48,309 nucleotides of DNA, from assembly GCA_035571875.1 (NCBI GenBank), contig DATNBR010000072.1, forward strand, positions 1-48,309. The letters run 5' to 3'. The DNA comes from Parafrigoribacterium_A sp035571875 (lineage in GTDB: Bacteria > Actinomycetota > Actinomycetes > Actinomycetales > Microbacteriaceae). Shown here piece after piece: positions 6,772 through 15,218 of this stretch. The notes under the pieces are model-generated. The model had not been told where the DNA came from and ran no database searches. It saw only the letters and a list, made by a program, of their open reading frames with translations. Each line of letters opens with the position of its first letter. Position 1 is the first letter of the stretch. A program made the translations under genes and the position numbers.

Positions 6772-8154
6772 ATGACGACAGGCATCGACGGACTGGTCAG
6801 CTCGCTCGACACGACCTCCCTGATCAACTCGCTCATCCAGGCAGACGCCGGCCAGCAGACCCTGCTCAAGCAGCAGGCCTCCGCCACCACCTCCCTTGTC
6901 ACCGCACTTCAGGGACTCAACAGCCAGGTCGCCTCGGTCGCGACACTCGCCGCGGCAGCGGCCAAGCCCGCCGCCTTCGATCTCTACACCGCATCAAGCA
7001 GTTCCTCGACCGTCACCGCGACGGCCAGCAGCGGCTCGACCACGGGCAGCATCGATCTCGTCGTCAACCAGCTCGCCCAATCTCAGAGCAACGTCAGTGC
7101 GGCACTCACCGCCTGGCCGACGGACCCCGCCGCTCTCACCATCGTCGCCGGCGGCACGACGACAGACATCACTCCGGCGAGCAACTCGCTCGACGACATC
7201 GTCTCCGCCATCAACGCCTCGGCCTCCGGCGTCAGCGCCATGAAGGTCTCCGCCGGTGTGGATGGCAGCGGAACGCCGCAGTACCGCCTCCAGTTCACGT
7301 CAACCACGACAGGTGCGGCGAGCGCATTCAGCGTGTACCAGGGCACCAGCGCGGATGTCGCGGGCGGAACGGCGGTCGATCTCCTGGCACAGCCGGGCGC
7401 TGCAACGCTGCGCACGGCACAGGATGCCCAGGTCACGCTCTGGTCGGGCAGTCCCGCAGCACAGACCATCACCTCGTCGAGCAACACCTTCTCCAACCTG
7501 CTCCCCAGCGTGTCCGTCACCGTCTCCGCCGTCTCCGCGACGCCCGTGACCGTGACCGTCAGCCGGGACATCGACGCCACGGCCAAGGTCGCATCCGACC
7601 TCGTCAGCTCCCTGAACACCGTCTTCGCGACGATTGCCACGAAATCCGCCGTCGTCAACAGCACGGGCTCGGACGGCACCTCCAAGGTCTCAGGCGGAGT
7701 GTTCTCTGGTGACAGCACGACCTCGTCGGTCAACCAGGCACTGCTGTCGGCCGCGAGCGCGCCCGTCAACGGAGTCTCTCCGTCGGAGATCGGCGTCAGC
7801 ATCACCAAGGACGGAAACCTGGTCTTCGACAAGACCAAGTTCGCTGCCGCGCTCGCGAGCGATCCTGCCAAGGTGCAGTCGATGATGCTGGAGATCTCGA
7901 CGCGTGTCTCCACCGCGGCGAGCGCCGCATCCGATCAGTACACCGGAACTCTGACCGCCAAGATCACCAGCCAGCAGGGCGAGATCGACCGGCTCGGATC
8001 ACAGATCTCGGAGTGGGACACCCGCCTCGCCAACAGACGAGCCTCGCTCGAGCAAACCTATGCAGCAATGGAGGTCCAGTTGAACACCATCAAGAGCCAG
8101 GGCACTAACTTCGCCTCACAGCTCAGCAACCTGCCGACTTGGCCTACGTCATGA
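6772..8154 (+). CDS. fliD: flagellar filament cap protein FliD
   Basis: FliD (HAP2) caps the filament and guides flagellin folding. The 460-residue protein starts MTTGIDGLVSSLDTTSLINS, typical of FliD. The N-terminal coil runs through LIQADAGQQTLLKQQASATT, and the C-terminal region has SQQGEIDRLGSQISEWDTRL and MEVQLNTIKSQGTNFASQL, as in other FliD proteins. GGGAGAG precedes the ATG. It shares an ATGA overlap with fliS. No separate FliA box was found before it, so it probably depends on read-through from flagellin or an unrecognised promoter. Confidence 0.94.
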   Translation: MTTGIDGLVSSLDTTSLINSLIQADAGQQTLLKQQASATTSLVTALQGLNSQVASVATLAAAAAKPAAFDLYTASSSSSTVTATASSGSTTGSIDLVVNQLAQSQSNVSAALTAWPTDPAALTIVAGGTTTDITPASNSLDDIVSAINASASGVSAMKVSAGVDGSGTPQYRLQFTSTTTGAASAFSVYQGTSADVAGGTAVDLLAQPGAATLRTAQDAQVTLWSGSPAAQTITSSSNTFSNLLPSVSVTVSAVSATPVTVTVSRDIDATAKVASDLVSSLNTVFATIATKSAVVNSTGSDGTSKVSGGVFSGDSTTSSVNQALLSAASAPVNGVSPSEIGVSITKDGNLVFDKTKFAAALASDPAKVQSMMLEISTRVSTAASAASDQYTGTLTAKITSQQGEIDRLGSQISEWDTRLANRRASLEQTYAAMEVQLNTIKSQGTNFASQLSNLPTWPTS

Positions 8155-8600
8155 CCGCAGTTCTCAGCGGCGTGAACGCCCGCCGCGCACAGTTCAACCG
8201 TGACGTCATCCTCACGGCGACGCCGGCTCATCTGCTGACGATGCTCTACGACCGTCTGCTGCTCGACCTGCACCGCGCCGAGACCGCGCAGGAGGCCGAG
8301 GACTGGCCGACCAGCTCCGAGAACCTGCTGCACGCCCAGGACATCATCACCGAGCTGTCGACGACGCTCGACCTGGACGCCTGGGACGGAGCGGATGCGC
8401 TGCTGGGCGTCTACAACTTCGTGGCCAGAGCGCTCATCTACGCGAACACCCACCGGGACATCGCCAGCACGCGACTCTGCATCACGCTCATCGAACCGCT
8501 GCGCCTCACCTGGCACGAAGCGGCCGAGGCGATCCCAGGGGCAGTATCCGGTCAGCAGACGCCAGCCGAGCGGCCGACGGGAGTTCTCGGTGTCGCCTGA
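8151..8600 (+). CDS. fliS: flagellin export chaperone FliS
   Basis: Binds the C-terminus of flagellin and prevents premature polymerisation. Start ATG 8151 overlaps the fliD stop by four bases, giving 149 residues. The family pattern is clear: a short N-terminus, TATPAHLLTMLYDRLLLDLH, then a helix bundle ending with NFVARALIYANTHRDI. The last 25 residues are low-complexity. Its position after fliD and before a fliT-like gene is the standard order. Confidence 0.93.
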   Translation: MTAVLSGVNARRAQFNRDVILTATPAHLLTMLYDRLLLDLHRAETAQEAEDWPTSSENLLHAQDIITELSTTLDLDAWDGADALLGVYNFVARALIYANTHRDIASTRLCITLIEPLRLTWHEAAEAIPGAVSGQQTPAERPTGVLGVA

Positions 8601-8955
8601 ACCCACCATGTCGTCACAGGTGCGGCGTGACTCCTCCACCTGGCTCGAGGCGATCGAGCAGATGGAAGACGATCTCGCCCACGTCATGGACGATGCCGCG
8701 GTGAAGCGCCACCTCGCAGGCTCACCGACCGCCGATGACCTCGCCGCACTCGAGCGGCCGTTGCGCACGCCGAGCGGCACCGGTCCGTTTCCGGAAGAGC
8801 TCACCGCGCGAGCACAGGCCCTCATGAAGGCGCAGAGCGCTGCGATCGAGCGTCTCGAAGGACTCAAGCGCACGACCGGGCGCCACCTCGCCGCCATGCG
8901 ATCCGTTCCGCCGCATCGGGACGACCGCTCGGTGTATCTCGACATCGCGGGGTAA
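8590..8955 (+). CDS. small helical protein after fliS, FliT-like
   Basis: 121 residues from GTG 8590 (GGGAG six bases upstream, overlapping fliS by 11 bases); an in-frame ATG at 8608 is the alternative. The protein is mostly helical and charged, with WLEAIEQMEDDLAHVMDD and LTARAQALMKAQSAAIERLE. Its position directly after fliS is where FliT, the FliD chaperone, is normally encoded. The sequence alone is too divergent to name it FliT. Confidence 0.65.
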   Translation: MSPEPTMSSQVRRDSSTWLEAIEQMEDDLAHVMDDAAVKRHLAGSPTADDLAALERPLRTPSGTGPFPEELTARAQALMKAQSAAIERLEGLKRTTGRHLAAMRSVPPHRDDRSVYLDIAG

Positions 8956-8964
8956 TGCTCCGGC

Positions 8965-9041
8965 GGTTTCGATACGGCCGCGGGCGGCCTACTCAACCCG
9001 CCTATGCGCGTTGAGCAGCGAGGCACGAGCGTATCGAAACC
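8965..9041. repeat. GGTTTCGATACGGCC repeat with inverted end
   Basis: A full unit (8965-9002) is followed by an inverted terminal piece, CGTATCGAAACC at 9030-9041, so GGTTTCGATACG arms face each other about 53 bases apart. The whole looks like a small palindromic repeat element between the fliT-like gene and the flgB promoter. Confidence 0.65.
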
Positions 9042-9080
9042 TCCGCCAGTCACATGAAGGACGAAATTCAGGGAAATAAC

Positions 9081-9107
9081 TAACGGGAGCCGGGGGGCTG
9101 CCGATAG
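9081..9107 (+). promoter_or_regulatory. FliA (sigma-28) promoter of the flgB-flgE operon
   Basis: TAAC at 9081-9084, 15 bases, GCCGATAG at 9100-9107. Transcription should start near 9115, leaving a leader of about 67 bases before flgB. Confidence 0.88.
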
Positions 9108-9118
9108 AGAGCAGTGGA

Positions 9119-9183
9119 GAGCATGGATCGCTCACCTCTAGGCCACGGATTGGCCGTTTGTTTTAGGGGGAACGGATATCCGT
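9119..9183 (+). promoter_or_regulatory. flgB leader with three GGA-bearing hairpins
   Basis: GAGC/GCTC encloses ATGGATC (9119-9133). GGCCA/TGGCC encloses CGGAT (9141-9155). ACGGATATCCGT (9172-9183) is a palindrome overlapping the GTG start. All three contain NGGA, and AGGGGGA at 9164-9170 is the ribosome site. The arrangement fits multi-site CsrA binding, though each stem is short. Confidence 0.45.
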
Positions 9184-9523
9184 GCTTAATTCGGTCACGA
9201 CCGTTGCGCTCACGAGTGCACTGGACGGTCTCGCGCTGAGACAGCGCACCATCGCGAACAACATCGCCAACGTCAACACGCACGGCTACCAGGCCAAGCG
9301 CGTCTCGTTCGAAGACGCCCTCGCCGCATCCGTGAAGGCCGGCGACGGACACGCCGAAGCGACCATCGCCCGTTCACTCGAACCGACCAGGACAGACGGC
9401 AACAACGTCAACCTCGACACCGAGACGCTCTCGAACATAGACACCGTGCTGCGCTTCCAGTTCGCCGCACAGTCGGTGGGCAACGAGTTCAACTGGGTGC
9501 GCGCAGCGATGAGGACCAGCTGA
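9182..9523 (+). CDS. flgB: flagellar proximal rod protein FlgB
   Basis: Proximal rod subunit exported early in basal-body assembly. 113 residues from GTG 9182. The rod-family N-terminal signature is present as RQRTIANNIANVNTHGYQAK, followed by VSFEDALAA. The C-terminal part has NNVNLDTETLSNIDTVLRFQ, a FlgB hallmark. First gene of the long basal-body operon; its stop overlaps the flgC ATG by one base. Confidence 0.93.
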   Translation: MLNSVTTVALTSALDGLALRQRTIANNIANVNTHGYQAKRVSFEDALAASVKAGDGHAEATIARSLEPTRTDGNNVNLDTETLSNIDTVLRFQFAAQSVGNEFNWVRAAMRTS

Positions 9524-9912
9524 TGACCTTCGACGCCATCGGAATCGCCGCCACCGGGCTCACGCTGCACCGGCACTGGCTCGACGCGATCTCAGACAAC
9601 ATCGCCAACGTCAACACCATCAAGCCCACGAGCGGGCCCGCGTTCCAGGCGCGCTACGTCGTGGCGCAGGAGGGGCAGGGCAACTCCGGGGTCTACGTGG
9701 CCGGAGCCGCCTACGGCAGCGCCGACGGCATCCTCGCCTACGACCCCACCAACCCCCTCGCCGACGCCGACGGAATGGTCAAACGACCTGACATCGATCT
9801 GGGCGACCAGATGTCTGAGCTGATCATGGCCCAGCGCGGCTACCAGGCGAACGCCGCCGTGGTCGACCGCGCCAAGGAGTCATACCAGGCCGCACTGCAG
9901 ATTGGTAAATGA
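9523..9912 (+). CDS. flgC: flagellar rod protein FlgC
   Basis: Rod subunit working with FlgB. 129 residues. N-terminal motif DAISDNIANVNTIKPTSGPA and the C-terminal family motif MSELIMAQRGYQANAAVVDR are intact. AYDPTNPLADADGMVKRPDI is typical of FlgC. It overlaps fliE by four bases (ATGA). The other rod genes flgF and flgG are not in this window. Confidence 0.94.
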   Translation: MTFDAIGIAATGLTLHRHWLDAISDNIANVNTIKPTSGPAFQARYVVAQEGQGNSGVYVAGAAYGSADGILAYDPTNPLADADGMVKRPDIDLGDQMSELIMAQRGYQANAAVVDRAKESYQAALQIGK

Positions 9913-10217
9913 TGTCCATCCCACTGATCGGTGCCGTCCAGGGCATCACGAGCGCGGGCACCACGCCCGGCGTGCAGGCGCCCCAGTCGAGCGACGGTTC
10001 GACCTTCGCCAACTCGCTCGGCGGCGCGATCGACAACCTGCAGCAGCTGCAGAACACCTCCGATGCGCTGGCGGTCCAGGCAGTCACCGGAAACCTTGAC
10101 GACATCCACGACGCGACGATCGCCGCGACCAGGGCGCAGGTCACCCTTGAGCTCGTCGCCGCCGTGCGCAACAAGGGTGTCGACGCGTTCAACGAGATCA
10201 TGAGGATGCAGGCCTGA
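9909..10217 (+). CDS. fliE: flagellar MS-ring/rod junction protein FliE
   Basis: FliE links the FliF ring to the proximal rod. 102 residues, starting at 9909 or at the next codon (double ATG). The conserved C-terminal half has FANSLGGAIDNLQQLQN and LELVAAVRNKGVDAFNEIMR, as in FliE. It lies between flgC and fliF and overlaps the fliF start by one base. Confidence 0.92.
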   Translation: MMSIPLIGAVQGITSAGTTPGVQAPQSSDGSTFANSLGGAIDNLQQLQNTSDALAVQAVTGNLDDIHDATIAATRAQVTLELVAAVRNKGVDAFNEIMRMQA

Positions 10218-11833
10218 TGCCCGCCCAGGTCACCTCGGCGTTCAAGCGCCTGTTCACCGCGATCCGCGAGTTCACCATTGCCCAGCGCACTCTCGCCCTC
10301 ATCGGCGTCGCCGTACTCGTGCTCGGCATCGCCGGCCTCACCGTGTGGGTCAGCCAGCCCTCCTACACGCCGCTCTTCTCGGGCCTCGCCGCCTCCGACG
10401 CGAGCACCATCGTCGACCAGCTCAAGACCGACAACGTGCCCTACCAACTGAGCGACGGCGGCGCCACGATCCTCGTGCCGGAAGCAAACGTCTACAACGA
10501 GCGGCTCAAGGCCGCATCCGCCGGGCTGCCCACCAGCAGCAACGGCGGATACTCCCTGCTCGACAAGATGGGTGTCACCGCCTCTGAGTTCCAGCAGTCG
10601 GTCACCTACAAACGCGCCATTGAGGGTGAGCTCGCCTCTACGATCCAGGCTCTCAAGGGCGTCAAGATGGCGTCGGTGCAACTCGCCATCCCGAAGGACA
10701 CGGTCTTCACCGAGCAGAAAACCGACCCCACCGCATCCGTCTTCATCAAGACCGACAGCGGCGTGACGCTCTCGTCGGACCAGGTTCAGGCCATCGTTCA
10801 CCTCACCTCGGCGTCCATCGACGGCATGAAAGCCACGGATGTCGCCGTCATCGACTCCGACGGCCAGGTGCTCTCGGCGGTCGGCACCGGCGCGACCGGC
10901 AGTGCGACCAAGCAGTCCTCCGACTACGAGACCAGCGTGCGCGACAGCGTGCAGAGCATGCTCGACCGCGTCGTCGGTCCGGGCAACGCGACCGTCGCCG
11001 TGGCCGCGGACATGAGCCAGGAGTCCGCGAATCGCGTCGAGGAGACGTACTCGACCCCCGAGGGCTCGCCGACGATCAGCGAGTCGACCGACAAGCAGAC
11101 GGGTGCAAGCGGCACCGGCGGATCCGGCACGGCGACAGGCGTGCTCGGCCCTGACAACATTGCCGTACCGAGCGGCGGCGGCACCACCACCGGTGCCACC
11201 AGCGAGAGCCAGGTCAAGAACAACGCCGTCAACAAGGTCACCGAGAACCGCACCATCCCGGCCGGCGCCATCACGCGCCAGACGGTCTCGGTCGCGCTCA
11301 ACTCGAAGGCGGCAACCGGCCTCAAGGTCTCCGAGATCTCGGCGCTCGTCTCCGCGGCCGCCGGAATCAACACCACTCGCGGTGACAAGCTCAGCGTCGA
11401 GGTCGTGCCCTTCAGCACGACCGGCGCCACGACGGCGGCGCAGGCTCTCAATGCCGCAGCCAAGGCGGCCGAAGCAGACCGCCTCACCGGCATCATCACC
11501 ACGGCCATCATCACGGCCGGTGTCGTGCTCCCCGTGCTCGTCATCCTGTTCCTCCTGCGCCGCCGCAGCCGTCGTCGCAACGAGGAAGAAGAGGGTCTGC
11601 TCTCCGAGATGCTCAACGCGCCCACGGTGCCGATGCAGCTCCCGGTCGCCCGCAGCGCTTCGCAGCTTCAGGCACCGGTCTCCACGACCCAGTCACTCGA
11701 GAGCGCACCGATCTCCCCGTCCGCGAGCGAGGCCGCTAGCCGGCGAGCCGACATCGAGGCCTTCGCTCAGCGCGACCCACAGAAGACCGCAGAATACCTG
11801 CGCAGCATGATGGATGACAGGCAGCCGGCATGA
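10217..11833 (+). CDS. fliF: flagellar MS-ring protein FliF
   Basis: Forms the membrane ring on which the basal body is built. 538 residues with two membrane segments, at about 26-46 and 423-447. Between them is the periplasmic-type domain with FSGLAASDASTIVDQLKTDN and ASVQLAIPKDTVFTEQK. The cytoplasmic tail ends with DPQKTAEYLRSMMDD, matching the FliG-binding C-terminus of the family. A low-complexity Gly/Thr/Ser segment lies around residues 290-330. The stop overlaps fliG by four bases. Confidence 0.95.
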   Translation: MPAQVTSAFKRLFTAIREFTIAQRTLALIGVAVLVLGIAGLTVWVSQPSYTPLFSGLAASDASTIVDQLKTDNVPYQLSDGGATILVPEANVYNERLKAASAGLPTSSNGGYSLLDKMGVTASEFQQSVTYKRAIEGELASTIQALKGVKMASVQLAIPKDTVFTEQKTDPTASVFIKTDSGVTLSSDQVQAIVHLTSASIDGMKATDVAVIDSDGQVLSAVGTGATGSATKQSSDYETSVRDSVQSMLDRVVGPGNATVAVAADMSQESANRVEETYSTPEGSPTISESTDKQTGASGTGGSGTATGVLGPDNIAVPSGGGTTTGATSESQVKNNAVNKVTENRTIPAGAITRQTVSVALNSKAATGLKVSEISALVSAAAGINTTRGDKLSVEVVPFSTTGATTAAQALNAAAKAAEADRLTGIITTAIITAGVVLPVLVILFLLRRRSRRRNEEEEGLLSEMLNAPTVPMQLPVARSASQLQAPVSTTQSLESAPISPSASEAASRRADIEAFAQRDPQKTAEYLRSMMDDRQPA

Positions 11834-12852
11834 GCGACGCACCGGAGCCCGGCCTGAGCGGCACCCAGAAGGTCGCCGTCGTGCTCATGAACATGGACAG
11901 CCAGCGCGCCGCGGGCGTGCTGAAGGAGTTCAGCGAGCACGAGGCCGAGGAGATCGTCGCCGAGATCGTTCGCCTGCGCCGGGTCGATTCCGTCGTCGCC
12001 GAGAAGACGCTCAGCGAATTCCATGACATGACCGTGCGCAGTGCAGCGCTCGCCCGCGGCGGACGTGACGTGGCGGTGGGGCTGCTCGAGGCATCCTTCG
12101 GTGCCGAACGCGCCGCGGGCGTGATGAATCGCGTCGCATCGAGCATGGCGGGCAAGGCCTTCGAGTTTCTCGAGCAGACCGAACCTCGCCACGTGGTGGC
12201 GCTGCTCGAGGGCGAACTGCCGCAGACCATCGCACTCGTGCTCGCACACCTGCGACCCGAGTTCGCCTCCCCCATCATCTCTGGACTCGACGAGGCCCTC
12301 CGCACCGAGGTCGCTCGCTGCATCGCCACCATGGGCACCGCGACCCCCGAGGCCGTGAGGATCGTCACCGACACCCTGCGGATCCGGGCCGGCGCCGTCG
12401 TCTCGCTCACCGACACGGTCGAGGTCGTCGGCGGCATCCAGCCTCTCGTCGACATCATCAACCGGGCGGATGTCGCCACCGAGCGCGCGCTGCTCGAATC
12501 GCTCGATGAGAACGACCCCGATCTCGCCGAAGAGGTGCGTTCGCGCATGCTCACCTTCGCGGACATCGTCAAGCTCGAACCGCGCGACGTGCAGCAGGTG
12601 CTGCGTGGCATCGACGCGGGCGTGCTCGCCGTCGCCATGAAGGGATCGCCGGAGGTGGTCATCGAGATCATCCGGTCCAACCTCTCCGAGCGCAACCGCG
12701 AGATCCTCGACGACGAGGTCAAGATCCTTGGCCCGGTTCGGGTATCGCAAGTGGAGGAGGCGCGCGCCGACATCGTGCGCGCCATCCGCGACCTCGAATC
12801 GCAGGGCAGCATCACGGTGCAGCGTGGCGAGGAGGACGAATATGTCTATTGA
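11830..12852 (+). CDS. fliG: flagellar motor switch protein FliG
   Basis: Rotor protein that couples torque from MotA to the MS ring. 340 residues, the usual length. It begins with LSGTQKVAVVLMNMDSQRA (FliG N-domain). The middle domain has FEFLEQTEPRHVVALLEGEL, close to the family EHPQ-type motif, with HLRPEFASPII after it. The charged C-terminal domain has FADIVKLEPRDVQQVLRGID and EEVRSRMLTF. It ends in an acidic EEDEYVY. It overlaps fliH by 11 bases. Confidence 0.95.
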   Translation: MSDAPEPGLSGTQKVAVVLMNMDSQRAAGVLKEFSEHEAEEIVAEIVRLRRVDSVVAEKTLSEFHDMTVRSAALARGGRDVAVGLLEASFGAERAAGVMNRVASSMAGKAFEFLEQTEPRHVVALLEGELPQTIALVLAHLRPEFASPIISGLDEALRTEVARCIATMGTATPEAVRIVTDTLRIRAGAVVSLTDTVEVVGGIQPLVDIINRADVATERALLESLDENDPDLAEEVRSRMLTFADIVKLEPRDVQQVLRGIDAGVLAVAMKGSPEVVIEIIRSNLSERNREILDDEVKILGPVRVSQVEEARADIVRAIRDLESQGSITVQRGEEDEYVY

Positions 12853-13462
12853 TTCCGACTTCGCCGCACTGACCTTCCCGGCACTCAGGCACCCCAACCA
12901 GGATGCGCTCGACGCTCAGGCGCGCACCCAGGGGCACGCGGCCGGCTACGCTTCCGGACTTCGTGCCGCGGCCAGGGAGGCGGAGGCGCGTGTCGTCGAG
13001 CTCAACGCCGAGACCGCCGCGATGCTGAACGAGCGCAACGCCCAGCTCGACTCCGCGCTGTCCGCTCTCGAGGCGGCGGCTCGCCAGCTGCACGAGCGTG
13101 CGATCCCCACCATCGAGCACGCGCAGGACGTGCTCGTCTCGAGCGCCATCGAACTCGCCGAGGCGATCCTCGGCTATGAGCTGGCCGACGGTCCGCGCTC
13201 CGCCCGCGCGGCTCTCGCCCGGGTGCTCGATCACACAGACCCGAAGCTGCTTCTGAACGTGCGGATGAACCCCGCCGACGTAGCCGAGCTCGACGGGGCG
13301 CGATCCGATTCCGCGCCCACCGCATCGGGTGTCGAGATCATCGCCGACGCGAGCGTGGCCCGCGGGGACGCCCTCGGCGACTTCGCCGACGGCTACCTGG
13401 ATGCGCGCATCCGCACCGCCCTGGATCGCGCCAGGGCCGCACTACTTGGGGAGACGATATGA
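12842..13462 (+). CDS. fliH: flagellar assembly protein FliH
   Basis: FliH regulates the FliI ATPase and delivers it to the export gate. Start ATG 12842 overlaps the end of fliG and gives 206 residues. The protein has the expected form: a Gly/Ala N-terminal part (HAAGYASGLRAAAREAEARV), a long coil, and a C-terminal FliH/ATPase-E-type domain with VLVSSAIELAEAILGYEL and VEIIADASVARGDALGDF. It precedes fliI with a four-base overlap. Confidence 0.9.
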   Translation: MSIDSDFAALTFPALRHPNQDALDAQARTQGHAAGYASGLRAAAREAEARVVELNAETAAMLNERNAQLDSALSALEAAARQLHERAIPTIEHAQDVLVSSAIELAEAILGYELADGPRSARAALARVLDHTDPKLLLNVRMNPADVAELDGARSDSAPTASGVEIIADASVARGDALGDFADGYLDARIRTALDRARAALLGETI

Positions 13463-14787
13463 CGACGAGCTGGCGTCCCCACGCCGAGCAGTTCACGGCC
13501 GCCGTCGCCTCTGTGGCACCCCAACGCGTTGGCGTCGTCTCCTCCATTATTGGGCTCGGCGTGGAACTGAGCGGTCTCGATTGCGCCATCGGCGAGCTCG
13601 TGACCATCGGTGAGAACCCGGGTGTCGAAGCCGAGGTGGTCGCGACGACGAGAACCGGTGTGCGCTGCATGCCGTTGGGAAAAATGGTGGGTGTCAACGC
13701 TGGTGCGTCGGCACGGTCCAGCCGCCGCCCCATTCTCGTTCCTACCGGCCGCGGCCTCCTCGGACGAGTTCTCGACGGGCTCGGTCGCCCCATCGACGGC
13801 AAGGGCCCGCTGATCAGCGACGGTTACGTCTCGCTCGAGAATGCCACGCCATCGGCGATGCACCGCGCCCGTATCGCCTCACCGCTGCCGCTCGGGGTGC
13901 GCGTGCTCGACACACTCACGACCGTCGGCAAGGGCCAGCGACTCGGCTTGTTCGCCGGATCGGGAGTCGGAAAGTCGTCGCTGCTGTCGATGATCGCGAG
14001 AGGCACCGAGGCCGAGGTCTCGGTCATCGCGCTCGTCGGCGAGCGCGGACGCGAGGTTCGCGAGTTCCTCGAAGACGATCTCGGGCCCGAGGGGCTTGCC
14101 CGCTCGATTGTGGTCGTCTCGACCTCGGACGAGCCGGCTCTCATGCGGCTTCGCGCGGCCTTCGTCGCCACCCGCATCGCCGAGTCGTTCCGCGATGGTG
14201 GTGCGGATGTCATGCTCATGATGGATTCGCTGACCCGCGTCGCGATGGCCCAGCGCGAAATCGGTCTCTCCGTCGGCGAGCCCCCGGCGACCAGGGGCTA
14301 CCCGCCGTCGACCTTCTCCCTCCTGGCTCAGCTGCTCGAGAGAGCGGGTACGGCCCAGACCGGCTCGGTCACCGGCATCTACACCGTGCTCGTCGACGGT
14401 GACGATCACAACGAGCCCATCGCCGACGCGGCCCGCTCGATCCTCGACGGTCACGTCGTGCTCGACCGCAAACTCGCCGTACTCGGCCACTTCCCGTCGG
14501 TGGATGCGCTCGCCTCCATCTCTCGCGTAGCCAGCAGGGTCAACACTCGCGAACACACGGCAGCGGCCGTGGCGCTGCGCAAGGTGCTCGCCGCCCGCAA
14601 GTCGGCTCAGGACCTGCTCGACGTTGGCGCCTACCACCAGGGCAGCAACCCGCTCGTCGATGCGGCCGTGCAGCACGAGGCAGCAATCAACGCCTTCCTG
14701 CAGCAGGGAATGGATGAGCGCACCACCGCCGAGGACTCCTGGGCCTGGCTCGATGGTCTCAATTCGACGATGGCGGTGCCGTCATGA
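13459..14787 (+). CDS. fliI: flagellar export ATPase FliI
   Basis: ATPase of the flagellar type III export system, related to F1-beta. 442 residues. The Walker A loop GSGVGKSS is at residues 167-174, the Walker B region is ADVMLMMDSLTRVAMAQREI, and the substrate-facing motif GEPPATRGYPPSTFSLLAQL follows. GRGLLGRVLDGLGRPIDGKG is the family signature before the nucleotide domain. All catalytic elements look intact. It overlaps fliJ by four bases. Confidence 0.97.
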   Translation: MTTSWRPHAEQFTAAVASVAPQRVGVVSSIIGLGVELSGLDCAIGELVTIGENPGVEAEVVATTRTGVRCMPLGKMVGVNAGASARSSRRPILVPTGRGLLGRVLDGLGRPIDGKGPLISDGYVSLENATPSAMHRARIASPLPLGVRVLDTLTTVGKGQRLGLFAGSGVGKSSLLSMIARGTEAEVSVIALVGERGREVREFLEDDLGPEGLARSIVVVSTSDEPALMRLRAAFVATRIAESFRDGGADVMLMMDSLTRVAMAQREIGLSVGEPPATRGYPPSTFSLLAQLLERAGTAQTGSVTGIYTVLVDGDDHNEPIADAARSILDGHVVLDRKLAVLGHFPSVDALASISRVASRVNTREHTAAAVALRKVLAARKSAQDLLDVGAYHQGSNPLVDAAVQHEAAINAFLQQGMDERTTAEDSWAWLDGLNSTMAVPS

Positions 14788-15218
14788 GCCGCCAGTTCTC
14801 CCTCGCCGGCCTCCTCCGCCTGCGCCACCTTCAACAGGATGAGGCCGCAGGCCAACTCGCCTCGGCGAACGCTCGCCTCGACAGCACCTCGGTGCAGCGC
14901 AATCGGGCCAGGGCCGCACTCGGTGCGACGCGCGCGGATGTCAACAGCACGGAATCGCTCTATGCCATGGCTGCGGGGCGGGCATCCATGCGCAGCATGC
15001 TCGCCGATCTCGACTCCATGCTCGTGCAGCAGCGAGCCGAAGCCGAAGCGGCCACCGAGGCCTACGGTTCCGCGCGCGCCAAGGCGGTCGCGCTCGAGAA
15101 GCTCGAGGCCAAGCACCTCCAGACCGTGATTGTCGAAGAATTGCACGCCGAACAGTCGGTGATCGACGAGATCGCATCGACGAGCTGGCACACCGATCGT
15201 GAAGGAACCAGATCATGA
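14784..15218 (+). CDS. fliJ: flagellar export protein FliJ
   Basis: Small coiled-coil partner of FliI in the export apparatus. 144 residues, almost all helical, starting SRQFSLAGLLRLRHLQQDEA, a typical FliJ opening. Sequence conservation in this family is low, so the name relies on the coil pattern and on the position between fliI and fliK. Four-base overlaps on both sides indicate coupling. Confidence 0.87.
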   Translation: MSRQFSLAGLLRLRHLQQDEAAGQLASANARLDSTSVQRNRARAALGATRADVNSTESLYAMAAGRASMRSMLADLDSMLVQQRAEAEAATEAYGSARAKAVALEKLEAKHLQTVIVEELHAEQSVIDEIASTSWHTDREGTRS

